Source: JANQOH01 sp965201115
GTDB taxonomy: Bacteria > Pseudomonadota > Alphaproteobacteria > UBA7887
Length of the DNA: 64,000 bases
Reading direction: 5' to 3'
Assembly: GCA_965201115.1 (NCBI GenBank)
Contig: OZ241745.1
Location: forward strand, 3,410,001 to 3,474,000
Positions 54,168 to 62,894 of the stretch are shown here, piece by piece; position 1 is the stretch's first letter, and the number at the start of each line of letters is the position of its first letter. The notes beneath the pieces are model-generated. The model searched no databases, was not told where the DNA came from, and worked only from the letters and a program-made list of their open reading frames with translations. The position numbers and the translations under genes were made by a program.

Positions 54168-54413
54168 ATGCCCGACGAGAAAAACCGCGCCGACGAATCG
54201 GAACGCGACCGGCAAGCCTACGCCGATGTCGTGGCGCGCTATTACGGCGACCCGGAGTTCAAGGCGAAGGTCGATGCGAACCCGACCGAGACGCTGAAGG
54301 CCGCCGGCATCGCGGCGCCGGAGGGCGCGAAGATCAAGCCGCTGTTCAACACCAGCAAGCGTATGCATGTGGTGTTGCCGCTGCCGCGCAACCGCGCTTC
54401 GGGCGCCGGCTGA
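54168..54413 (+). CDS. Core-less NHLP-leader-like protein (copy B)
   Basis: 81 residues, differing from copy A at a handful of positions (for example FNTSKRMHVVLPLPRN). The same truncated leader fold, with no Gly-Gly and no core. It has the same GTGGGAGGAAAACGCC ribosome region. Its stop is two bases before the TTG start of the tolC-type gene, so it may be cotranscribed with the export channel. Confidence 0.78.
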   Translation: MPDEKNRADESERDRQAYADVVARYYGDPEFKAKVDANPTETLKAAGIAAPEGAKIKPLFNTSKRMHVVLPLPRNRASGAG

Positions 54414-54415
54414 GC

Positions 54416-55861
54416 TTGGCCCCGCCGCTTCGCGCCCCGCGGGCGGCGCTCGCCGTGCTGGCGGCGGCTTGGGCGTGCGCGCCCGGCCCCGCCGGCGCGC
54501 TGACCCTTGAGGAAGCGATCGCCGAGGCCCTGCGCTCCAACCCGAGCGTGACGGCCGCGCGCGAAGGCGCGCGCGCCCTCCATGAGGGCGTGCCGCAGGC
54601 GCTCGCCGCCTGGCAGCCCCGCGTCCAGGCGGAAGGCGCCGGGGGGGTGAGCTACGCCTATACGCCCGCGCCGGATTCTACGGCGCCGGAGTTCCCCGCT
54701 GGCACTCCGACGTGGGCTGCGCAGCTTTTCACTCCCCCGCCTCCCGACCCATGGGTCGATGCCGGGCGCTGGTCGCTGGGGCTGAGCTACATGCAGAACC
54801 TGTATCGCGGAAGCGGCCGCCAGGCCGATCTGCGCCGCGCGGCGGCGAGCGTGCATGAGGGCCACGCGCAGGTCGAGGAAACCGAGCAATACATATCGTT
54901 GCGCGTCGTCGAAACCTATCTCGATGTGCTGCGCGCGCTGCGCACGGTCGAGGTGCGCGAGTCGTCGCTCGCGTCGTTCGACGCGCGCATCAGCGACGCC
55001 GAGGCGCAGTTCCGAGTGGGCGACCGCACCCGCGCCGACGTAGCCCAGGCTACCGCCGAACGCGAGCTCGCCGTCTCCGACGTCGCCTCCGCCAGGGCGG
55101 ATCTGGAGGTGTTGCGCGCGCTGTTCGAGACTCTCGTCGGCTTGCCGCCCGACGATCTGGAGCCGGTGGCGGAGCCGCCGACGCTGCCCGCCTCGCTGGA
55201 GGCCGCGCGCAGCGGCGCGCTCGCGGACAACCCCGCGGTGCGCCGCGCCGCCCATGCCCTGGCCGCCGCGAGCGAGGCGGTACGGTCCGTCGAATCGGAG
55301 GTTTCGCCGCGCGTGGACTTGAGCGGCGGCGCGAACCACGGCGGCGACGCCTTTTCCGACGCCAGGGACTCGACGACCCTGCGCGTGGACCTCCAGGTGA
55401 CGGTGCCGCTCTATCGCGGCGGCGATGTGAGCGCGCGTCTGCGCCGGGCGAAACGGGTGGAAGCGCAGCTCCGCGCCAGGCTGGAGGATGCGCGGCGCGA
55501 CGCGGCGCGCGGCGCCGTCGAGGCCTGGCGCCGCCTCGACGCCGCGCGGCAGAATCTGACGGCGCTGGAAGCCGCCGTGGAGGCGACGCGCACGGCGCTC
55601 GACGGCCTTCAGCGCGAGGCCGAAATCGGCGAACGCACCACGCGCGAAGTGCTCGACGCCGAACGCAATCTCGTGCAGCAGCAGATTCGCGTGTTGTTCG
55701 TGGAACGCAACGCCACTGTCGAGGCTTACCGGCTCTTGAGCGCCGTCGGCGCTCTCACCGCCCGGCGCCAGCGCGTGGCCGGCGTGCCCGATCTCTACCG
55801 GGAGGCGCGCGAAACGGCGGGACGCACCGCGCCCGTCTGGATGCCCAGCCTGCTCGACTGA
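54416..55861 (+). CDS. TolC-family outer membrane efflux protein
   Basis: 481 residues from a TTG two bases after the preceding stop. Signal peptide APRAALAVLAAAWACAPGPA, then LTLEEAIAEALRSNPSVTAA, the classic TolC repeat start, repeated as LEAARSGALADNPAVRRAAH in the second half, with long helices between. It would form the outer-membrane channel for a type I exporter; the NHLM ABC/HlyD genes converge on it from 62606. No in-frame ATG lies near the signal peptide, hence the TTG. Confidence 0.9.
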   Translation: MAPPLRAPRAALAVLAAAWACAPGPAGALTLEEAIAEALRSNPSVTAAREGARALHEGVPQALAAWQPRVQAEGAGGVSYAYTPAPDSTAPEFPAGTPTWAAQLFTPPPPDPWVDAGRWSLGLSYMQNLYRGSGRQADLRRAAASVHEGHAQVEETEQYISLRVVETYLDVLRALRTVEVRESSLASFDARISDAEAQFRVGDRTRADVAQATAERELAVSDVASARADLEVLRALFETLVGLPPDDLEPVAEPPTLPASLEAARSGALADNPAVRRAAHALAAASEAVRSVESEVSPRVDLSGGANHGGDAFSDARDSTTLRVDLQVTVPLYRGGDVSARLRRAKRVEAQLRARLEDARRDAARGAVEAWRRLDAARQNLTALEAAVEATRTALDGLQREAEIGERTTREVLDAERNLVQQQIRVLFVERNATVEAYRLLSAVGALTARRQRVAGVPDLYREARETAGRTAPVWMPSLLD

Positions 55862-56207
55862 ATCCGAATCCGGCCGCGCCGGCCTCCCGCCGCGCGGCAA
55901 GGCTCGTTCGGCGGATCGCCCGCCCGCCTCTGCCGTACCGACAGCCGCCGAGCGGAAAATGCGGCCCGGTACCGACGATGCGCTAATTGAGCGCGCGGAA
56001 ATGCCGCTCGGCGCCGGGGGCGATGCGCGCGTCGAAGGTCACGAACAGGCCGCCATTGGCGACCGCCAAGGCGAGCAAGCAGACATCGGCAATCCGGGTT
56101 GTGCGTATGGGTCGGGCTCCTTTCGATGCAATGCCGCATTGGCGATGGCGCATCGAGCATCGAACTTCGAGGGCCAACCGATAAAAACCGCCTCCGGGGC
56201 GGCGGCG
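55862..56207. other. Gap between the convergent tolC-type and exporter genes
   Basis: Holds the PIN-domain remnant described separately and the sequence AGCCGCCGAGCGGAAAATGC at 55943-55962, which recurs with one change at 25156-25175. No clear bidirectional terminator was found. Confidence 0.5.
55983..56099 (-). pseudogene. VapC-like PIN-domain C-terminal remnant
   Basis: The minus strand encodes RIADVCLLALAVANGGLFVT then FDARIAPGAERHFRALN and a stop. This matches the C-terminal motif of VapC-type PIN RNases (D-x-x-L-x-A-L-A-x-x-x-G-x-L-V-T-F-D). The upstream two thirds of a PIN domain, with the first catalytic aspartates, and any antitoxin are missing, so this is a relic of a toxin-antitoxin locus. 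Confidence 0.65.
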
Positions 56208-59129
56208 TCAGACGAGCTGGCGCCGCGCCAGCCGCGCGAACGCGCCGTCGCGGCTCATGAGCTCTTCGTAGCCCCCCGCTTCCACGATCCGCCCCGCGTC
56301 CATCACATATATGCGTTCGGCGTCCTGGATGGTGCTGAGGCGGTGGGCGATCACGACGCGGGTGGCGTTGATCGATTTCAGCGAGGATTGGACGATGGCC
56401 TGGGTGCGGTTGTCGAGCGCGCTGGTGGCTTCGTCGAGCAGGATGATGCGCGGCTTGCGGGCCAGCGCGCGCGCGATCAGCAGGCGTTGCTTCTGCCCGC
56501 CCGACAGCCCCACCCCGCCCTCGGGCAGAACGGTATGCATGCCCATCGGCATTTCTTCGATATCGTTCGCGAGGCCCGCCGCGCGCGCCGCCGCCCAGGC
56601 TTCCTCCATGGTCAGCTGCGACGAGCCCGCGATGTTCTCGAATATGCTGGCGGGCGTTGTCTGGCCGCCCTGCAGCACCACGCCCATGCGGTTGCGCACG
56701 GCGGCCAGGTCGAGGCTCCCCAAGTCATGGCGGTCGATGAACACCGACCCCGAATCCGCCTGCTCGAACCCCAGAATCAGCCGATATACGGTCGATTTAC
56801 CCGAGCCCGACGGCCCGACGAACGCCACGAACTCCCCGGGCCGGATATGGAACGACACGCCGTCCACCGCGTTCGGCGACTCCGGCATGTAGCGGAACGA
56901 GACGTTCGAGAATTCGATCTCTCCGGTCAGGTCGCCGGGGTCGATGCCGCCGGCGATGGTTTCCGGCCGCTCGGCGAGAATCGGCTGCACGCGCTCGAAC
57001 AGCGGGACAACGGCGACGGCGGTCGTCCACGCCATCGCCAAGCCGGTCATCGACGCAACGAACTGGCCGAAGGCGGCGTTGAACGACAGGAAATCGGCGA
57101 GGCCGAACAAGGCCTCCTCGTCATTGAACAATATGTAAACGATGAACGCGAGGATCGCGAGCGACGACAGCGGCGTGAACATGCTGTTGAAGGTCATCTG
57201 GGCGGCGGCCCAGCGGCGGACCGCCAGCGTCTCGCGCTTCTGTTCCGAGAACTTCTCGGCCCAGCGCAGCAGCGCGTGGGTTTCGGCGTTCGCCATTCTC
57301 AGTTTGGCGATGCCCGTGATCATCTGGAACACGAAGCCGTCGATGACGCCCTGGAGCGCGAACGCCTCGCGGTGGTGGCGCATCTGCCCGCGGCCGAAGA
57401 ACGCGGTCGCGACGACCAAAACGACGATCAGCCCGCCGCCGCACAGCGCGAGCGACCAGCTGTAATAGAACAACAGCCCGAAGCTGAAGATGGAGAAAAC
57501 GCCGCTGATAGCGGCGCCGGCGACGACGCCCGTGATCACCTGCCGGATTTGCGAGATGCCGTTGGCGCGGTCGGCGAGGTCGCCCACCGTAAACCGCCGG
57601 TAGAACGCCGTCGGCAAGGCCAAAAGCCGGCTCCATACGGCGGATTGCAGGCGTTCGTCGGTACGGCTCTCGATGCGCAGCGTCGCGAGCGCGCGCACGA
57701 CATCGAACGACGCCGTACCGACGGCGGCGCCGAACAGGGCGCCGAGAAACGCGATCCACATCGAAACATCGACGCGCGGGATGATCTCGGCCAGCAGGCG
57801 CCCGGTCACGATCGGCGTCACCAGCGCCAGCAGGCCGCCCAGCCCCGCCATGAGGAGTATCGTGCGGAAGTCGCCCCCGAACCGGCGCAGCGTGTGCCAC
57901 ATCGCCGCGAGGCCGTTGTCGATCTCCAGCGGCAGCGGCGGATAGAGCATCAGCCCCGCACCGGCGATGGCGTCGGCGTTCTTGCCGCTTACCGGCTGCG
58001 CGGCGCCGGTTTGCGGGTCGATAACGCGGTATTCGTTATCGCGCGCGACCACCGCCATCGGATCGCCCGCGCCGCGGGTCGCGCCGACGAACGACGGCCC
58101 CGCCCGCTTCCACCATTCCGGCGCGAGCGAGATCCCGCGCGTGCGGATTCCCGACATGCGCACCATGCGCTCGACCGCGTCGGTCCGGTCGCCGCTTTCG
58201 CTGAGGTTGCGCGGTATTTCGAGCGGCGCGTCGATGGCGCGGGCGACGAGCAGCGCCGCCCCCTGGAGCGGCGTCCGCGCCCCTGCCGCGAGCGCCTTGT
58301 CGGCCTCCATCGCGCCGAGCACGCCGCCGAGATGGTCGAACATCGCCGCCGCGCTCGAATGGCGATGCTCCAGCGCAAGCCGGTGGCGCTCCTCGAGCGC
58401 GCGCGACCGCTCGATCCCCGCATATTCGGCGAAGCTGCGGACCAGGTCGTTGAAGGCGTCCATCGACCGCCATATGTCCTGGCGCAGAAACACCGTCGGC
58501 GTGTAGAGCGCCGACACTTTCGCGTCCTCGTCGATCGCGGCCCACGTCAACTCGGTCAGCGCGACCGGCGGCGCTCCCGGCGGCACGGTCAGGTCGTCGC
58601 GCCCCATGAACCGCATCGGGCGGTCGGCGGTAACCCAAACCGTATCCAGATGCTGCGCGCACAGCGCCGAGCCGGCGGGATACGGAACATCGGGGTCGGC
58701 CTCCAGGAGGCGCGCGCCGCTCGGCGGCGGCCCGCGATCGCGCGACATGTATTCCGACAACCGCGCGACCCAGTCGTCGATCCAGTTCGTCGTATCAAGG
58801 TCGAAACTTTCGACCGACTCGATCGTCGCGCGCGGGCCCCGCACGAGTTTGGCGTTTTGCGAGGGCACGGCGAGAAAGCCGTGATAACCCACCGTCCGGT
58901 CGAGCTCGCGCGGGGCGCCGAACACCATCGCGCCCTCGCGCAGGCAGGTCAGAAACGGCCAGCGCCCCAGCGCTTCGTCCTCGTTGTCGGCCTCGACGAC
59001 GAAGACGTTGAGATAGCCCTCGCGCACGTAGTGCAGCAGCGCCGGGTCGTCGAGGAAGAAGGGCTCGTGCGCGCCGGTGACGAAGGTCTCGCCGCGTATG
59101 CGCTCCGCGATGGCGTCGTGGTTGTCCAC
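56208..59129 (-). CDS. NHLM-type bacteriocin exporter ABC protein (no peptidase domain)
   Basis: 973 residues from a GTG four bases after the peptidase-ABC stop. The N-terminal 400 residues are a cytoplasmic region with no peptidase motif, typical of the second NHLM ABC protein. Six membrane helices (about 425-720) follow, then an ATPase with Walker A GPSGSGKST near residue 770, signature LSGGQKQRLLIARAL and Walker B IILLDEATSALD. It probably forms a heteromeric exporter with the product of 59134-61362. Family assignment is by overall build and neighbourhood. Confidence 0.9.
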   Translation of the reverse strand: MDNHDAIAERIRGETFVTGAHEPFFLDDPALLHYVREGYLNVFVVEADNEDEALGRWPFLTCLREGAMVFGAPRELDRTVGYHGFLAVPSQNAKLVRGPRATIESVESFDLDTTNWIDDWVARLSEYMSRDRGPPPSGARLLEADPDVPYPAGSALCAQHLDTVWVTADRPMRFMGRDDLTVPPGAPPVALTELTWAAIDEDAKVSALYTPTVFLRQDIWRSMDAFNDLVRSFAEYAGIERSRALEERHRLALEHRHSSAAAMFDHLGGVLGAMEADKALAAGARTPLQGAALLVARAIDAPLEIPRNLSESGDRTDAVERMVRMSGIRTRGISLAPEWWKRAGPSFVGATRGAGDPMAVVARDNEYRVIDPQTGAAQPVSGKNADAIAGAGLMLYPPLPLEIDNGLAAMWHTLRRFGGDFRTILLMAGLGGLLALVTPIVTGRLLAEIIPRVDVSMWIAFLGALFGAAVGTASFDVVRALATLRIESRTDERLQSAVWSRLLALPTAFYRRFTVGDLADRANGISQIRQVITGVVAGAAISGVFSIFSFGLLFYYSWSLALCGGGLIVVLVVATAFFGRGQMRHHREAFALQGVIDGFVFQMITGIAKLRMANAETHALLRWAEKFSEQKRETLAVRRWAAAQMTFNSMFTPLSSLAILAFIVYILFNDEEALFGLADFLSFNAAFGQFVASMTGLAMAWTTAVAVVPLFERVQPILAERPETIAGGIDPGDLTGEIEFSNVSFRYMPESPNAVDGVSFHIRPGEFVAFVGPSGSGKSTVYRLILGFEQADSGSVFIDRHDLGSLDLAAVRNRMGVVLQGGQTTPASIFENIAGSSQLTMEEAWAAARAAGLANDIEEMPMGMHTVLPEGGVGLSGGQKQRLLIARALARKPRIILLDEATSALDNRTQAIVQSSLKSINATRVVIAHRLSTIQDAERIYVMDAGRIVEAGGYEELMSRDGAFARLARRQLV

Positions 59130-59133
59130 GGCC

Positions 59134-61362
59134 TCAGCTCGCCGTGATCAGATCGCGGTACACGCCCTCCTGGGCGATCAGCCGGTCGTGGCGGCCGCGT
59201 TGCGCGATCCGTCCATGCTCCAGCACCACGATCTCGTCGGCGTCGCGTATCGTGCTCAGGCGATGCGCGACGATGATGCACGTACACCCCCGCTGGCGCA
59301 GGCGGTCGTCGATCTCCACCTCCGTGACCGAATCGAGCGCGGCGGTCGCCTCGTCGAGCACCAGCACCACGGGGTTGGTGGCCATGGCGCGCGCGATCTC
59401 GAGCCGCTGGCGCTGGCCGCCGCTGAAGTTCCGCCCGTATTCGCCCACTTCGGCTTCGTACTTGCCGGGCCGCGACGTGATGTCGTCGTGGACGGCGGCG
59501 TCGCGCAGCGCCTGCGTTATGTCGCGATCCTCCACGGTCGGGTTCCACAGCGTGACGTTGTCGCGCACGCTGCCCTCGAACAGGACGATATCCTGATCGA
59601 CGTACGAGACCGCCTCGGTCATGTGGCTCGGCGGGATATTCCGGATATCGCGGTCGTCGAGCCGCACCGTTCCCGACCACGGCTCGAGCAGGCCGCAGAT
59701 GATCTTGCCGAGGGTCGATTTGCCGCTGCCCGACCCGCCGACCAGCGCCACGCGCTGGCCGGGCCTGATCGACAGGCTGAAATCGCGGATCAGCGGCGGC
59801 CCCTTGGCGTTGTAGCCGAAGGTGATGTTCTCGAGCGTGACGAAACCGCGCACGACCGGCGGCGGGTCCGGGTCGCGCTCGTTCATCGCCCGCGCCGCGC
59901 GCGGGTTGGGCTTGTAGCGCAGCACGTCGTCGAGGCGCGCGATCTCGCCCTTGATGGTCTGCAACTCCGCGCCGAACTGGACCAGCCCGTCCACCGGCAT
60001 GGAGAAGTTGCGCGCCAACGCCTGGAACGCGACCAGCCCGCCGATGGTCAGCGCCCCGTCGAGCACGCGCACGCCGCCGATGCCGAGTATCGCCACGGTG
60101 GTCAGCGCCGTCATCAGCGGCGGAACCACGGTCAGCAGGCTCGTCAGCAGGCCCAGCTCCTGCTGCGCCACAAGCGCCTTGCTGTGGATGCCGGTCCAGC
60201 GCGCGAAAAACTCGTTCTCGGTGCCGTTGGCCTTCAGCGTTTCGATCATGCGCAGGCCGTTGACCGAGGCGCCCGCCAGGTTGCCCTGTTCCTTGAGCAG
60301 GCGGCGGCTGCCGTTCTCGCGGGCGCGCGAAACCAGTTGCAGCGCGATCACGTTGGCCCCCACCATGAGGAACGCCACGAGACTCAGCACCGGATCGTAC
60401 GACAGCATGACCGGCGCATAGATGGCCATGGTCATGGCGTTGATCGCGTTGGTGGCGAACTGCCCCGAAATCATCTGCGCGACGACGTCGTTCGCGGCCA
60501 CCCGGTTGGCGATGTCGCCCGCGTAGCGCTGGCCGAAGAACGTCATCGGCAGAGTCACCACATGCCAAAAGAAGCGCGAGCTCGCCACCAGCGCGAGCTT
60601 GCTCTCCATGCGCGCGATACAGTACTGTTGCAGCCACGTGAGCGCGCCCTGCAGCAGCGCCGCGACGACGAGGCCGATCATCAGCGCCGCCATCAGTGTG
60701 TCGTTGCGCGGTATCAGCACATCGTCCACGAACACCTTGGTGATGGTCGGCACCGCCAAGCCGGGTATCACCAGGAGCAGCGTGACCAGCACCACATAGA
60801 ACAAGGGCGTGCGCGCGTTGCCGAGGCGTTCGAGCAGGCTGCGGAACACGTTGGGGCGGTCGCCGCCGCGCCGGAACTTCGCCGACGGCGCAAAGCCCAG
60901 GCAAACGCCGGTGAACCCCTCGTCGAACTCCCGCCACGTGAGCCGGCGCGGCCCCTCGGCCGGGTCGTTGACGTAGACCTTGTCTCCCCTGATCCCCTCC
61001 AAAACGATGAAATGGTTGAAATTCCAGAAAATTATCATCGGGAAGGGAATGTCGAAGATGCGTCCGGGGTCGCGCCGGAAGCCTTGCGCGACCAGCCCGT
61101 ATTCGCGCGCCGCGCGCAGAACGTTCGCCGCCTTGCTGCCATCGCGCGAGACGCCGCAGCGCACGCGCAGCTCCTCGAGCGGAATCCAGAGGCCGTAATA
61201 CGCGAGGACCATGCCCAGGCATGCGGCGCCGCACTCGGTCGCCTCCATCTGGAGCACCGTGGGCGCGGCGCGGCGCCCGCCGCGCTTGCGCACGATATTG
61301 CCGCGCAGGCCGTGGCCGGGGGCGGACTGCGCGTCGTCGGGCCGGGCCGTTTCGGCGTTCAA
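59134..61362 (-). CDS. NHLM-type peptidase-containing ABC exporter (C39 peptidase)
   Basis: 742 residues from a TTG that overlaps the HlyD stop (TTGA). The N-terminal C39 domain has catalytic Cys44 in QMEATECGAACLG, His117 in FWNFNHFIVLEG and Asp133 in VNDPAEG. It should cut leaders after Gly-Gly, as found in all three precursors. Six membrane helices then precede the ATPase, with Walker A GGSGSGKST, signature FSGGQRQRLEIARAM and Walker B LVLDEATAALD. This start gives the length usual for NHLM peptidase/ABC proteins; upstream in-frame codons lie within hlyD. Confidence 0.92.
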   Translation of the reverse strand: MNAETARPDDAQSAPGHGLRGNIVRKRGGRRAAPTVLQMEATECGAACLGMVLAYYGLWIPLEELRVRCGVSRDGSKAANVLRAAREYGLVAQGFRRDPGRIFDIPFPMIIFWNFNHFIVLEGIRGDKVYVNDPAEGPRRLTWREFDEGFTGVCLGFAPSAKFRRGGDRPNVFRSLLERLGNARTPLFYVVLVTLLLVIPGLAVPTITKVFVDDVLIPRNDTLMAALMIGLVVAALLQGALTWLQQYCIARMESKLALVASSRFFWHVVTLPMTFFGQRYAGDIANRVAANDVVAQMISGQFATNAINAMTMAIYAPVMLSYDPVLSLVAFLMVGANVIALQLVSRARENGSRRLLKEQGNLAGASVNGLRMIETLKANGTENEFFARWTGIHSKALVAQQELGLLTSLLTVVPPLMTALTTVAILGIGGVRVLDGALTIGGLVAFQALARNFSMPVDGLVQFGAELQTIKGEIARLDDVLRYKPNPRAARAMNERDPDPPPVVRGFVTLENITFGYNAKGPPLIRDFSLSIRPGQRVALVGGSGSGKSTLGKIICGLLEPWSGTVRLDDRDIRNIPPSHMTEAVSYVDQDIVLFEGSVRDNVTLWNPTVEDRDITQALRDAAVHDDITSRPGKYEAEVGEYGRNFSGGQRQRLEIARAMATNPVVLVLDEATAALDSVTEVEIDDRLRQRGCTCIIVAHRLSTIRDADEIVVLEHGRIAQRGRHDRLIAQEGVYRDLITAS

Positions 61363-62606
61363 AGCCCCAGGGCCTCCTTGATGAGCGGCACCACCAGCGT
61401 GATCGGCGCCCGGCCCGACACCTTCACCTCGGCGGTCGCCAGCGTGCCGGCGGTCACCGTCTGCGACGCCGCCTTCGGCGAGGTCCACGCAAATCCGCTC
61501 TCGGTCGCCGGATCGGGAACGAACGACACGCGGCCCGCGTAAGGCGGCCCGCTGGCCGCCACCGATTGCGCGAGCTCTCGGTTCTGAAGCGTGGCCACGA
61601 TGCTGTCGAGACTCGCGGGGAACGCCGACACGTTCTCTACCACGCCGCGCAGCGAACCGTGCTCCTCGCGGCGCACGGTGTTGGGCGAGACCAGCACCTC
61701 CATGCCGGGCTCGACCCGCTTGCCTTCGGCGGAGGGCAGGTACATCAGCAGTTCGAGGCGCCGTTCTCCGGTCTCGATGCTCACCAGCGGCGTTCCCGGC
61801 CGCAGCACGGCGCCGACCGTCGCCTTGATTTCCGTGACCGCGCCGGCGACCGGCGCCAGTACGCGCTGGGTTTCGATCAGCGCGTCGAGCTCGTTAGCCT
61901 GCCGCTCGGCCGCCTGAAGGCGCGCCTCGGCCTCGGAGATGCGCGCGTCGTTCTCGTTCTTGCGCTGGATTTCGCGCGCCTCCAGGTCGTCGAGTTGGCG
62001 CATGGTGTTGAACAGATCGCGCTGCGCGCGGTCGAACGCCTGCTGGCTGCGCTCCACCGTAAGCCGCGTGACCACGTTTTCCTCGAACAGCCGCGTATGG
62101 TCGTCGAGGCGCTGGCGCGCCGTCCCGATCGACTGGCGCCCGCTGCGCTCCAGCTCCTCGAGGCGCCCGCGCTGGCGGGCCACGTTCTGCGCGATGGCCG
62201 CGTCCTCGCGCGCCAGCGCCGCCTTCAGATCGGCCAGCGCCGCCTCGCGCTCCTCAATGAGGTCGAGAGCGCTGCGATAGCGCTCCATCGTCTCGAAATT
62301 CGCGGTTTCGCCGATCGCCTGCCCTTCCTCAACCGTGTCGCCGACCTCGACCGAAATGCTCGTGAGATTGCCGGCGCCGGTCGCCACCGCGTCGACAATC
62401 GCCCCGCCGCTGTTCAGCAGGATCCCCTGCGACGGCACATAGGTCGAGACCTCGCCCTTGAACGACCACACGATTACGGCGACGGCCATCGCCATCATGG
62501 CGGCCGCGGCTATCCACCCCCTGGAAGTGGTCACGCTGAGCGTGCGATCGAGCTCTTCCGGGTTGGCGAGCCGCTTCAGCGCTTCCTGGCGAAACGGACT
62601 TGTCAT
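61359..62606 (-). CDS. NHLM-type secretion protein, HlyD family
   Basis: 415 residues with an N-terminal inner-membrane anchor (GWIAAAAMMAMAVAVIVWSF), the lipoyl-type TYVPSQGILLNSGGAIVDAV, a long coiled-coil hairpin (about residues 105-250) and VLAPVAGAVTEIKATVGAVL. It is the periplasmic adaptor of the peptide exporter and would contact a TolC-type channel. First gene of the hlyD-peptidase ABC-ABC operon. A G13 tract on its coding strand lies 86-98 nt upstream. Confidence 0.93.
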   Translation of the reverse strand: MTSPFRQEALKRLANPEELDRTLSVTTSRGWIAAAAMMAMAVAVIVWSFKGEVSTYVPSQGILLNSGGAIVDAVATGAGNLTSISVEVGDTVEEGQAIGETANFETMERYRSALDLIEEREAALADLKAALAREDAAIAQNVARQRGRLEELERSGRQSIGTARQRLDDHTRLFEENVVTRLTVERSQQAFDRAQRDLFNTMRQLDDLEAREIQRKNENDARISEAEARLQAAERQANELDALIETQRVLAPVAGAVTEIKATVGAVLRPGTPLVSIETGERRLELLMYLPSAEGKRVEPGMEVLVSPNTVRREEHGSLRGVVENVSAFPASLDSIVATLQNRELAQSVAASGPPYAGRVSFVPDPATESGFAWTSPKAASQTVTAGTLATAEVKVSGRAPITLVVPLIKEALGL

Positions 62607-62691
62607 GCGACGCTCCGCGCCTGTTTTCGCGATACCGAAACGGCGGAATTATGGGGAGCTCCGGAATCGAACGCAACGGGCCGCGCATCGG

Positions 62692-62704
62692 CCCCCCCCC
62701 CCCC
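62692..62704. repeat. C13 homopolymer (G13 on the exporter coding strand)
   Basis: Thirteen C on the plus strand, in the 288-bp divergent gap between the exporter operon and the MetE-like gene. Its distance from the hlyD ATG (86-98 nt) puts it in the likely promoter/UTR region. It is the third long G/C run in the window. Confidence 0.85.
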
Positions 62705-62894
62705 GCGGCCCGCAAGGCGGCGTCCGTCGATCCATGGCGGCGTCCCCCTTTTCCCGCCTCCCGCGCCTGCCTAATACAAGTCGGCGCGCGCCGCAACCCG
62801 CCGCCCGGCGCGCGCCCCGGGGAAGCCGCGCTTGCGCCGCGCCGCGCGGCGCCCGCATAGTCCCCGCGCCGGAAACGCGCGGAGGGAGCGAAGC

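Larger units (their letters stand above)
52026..54413 (+). repeat. Cassette B of the duplicated unit
   Basis: Second copy of the unit at 49155-51570: precursor 3, the same terminator, ATPase copy B, and the second core-less leader-like protein. Much of the ATPase and spacer DNA is identical. Unlike cassette A it has its own -35/-10 promoter directly upstream and runs into the intact tolC-type gene. Confidence 0.88.

Noticed and set aside
55981..55992. CGCTAATTGAGC, matching 12 bp of the IS1595 terminal repeat, as a possible solo IS end
   Set aside because: The match does not extend further, and the bases are explained by the end of the PIN remnant reading frame; chance cannot be excluded.
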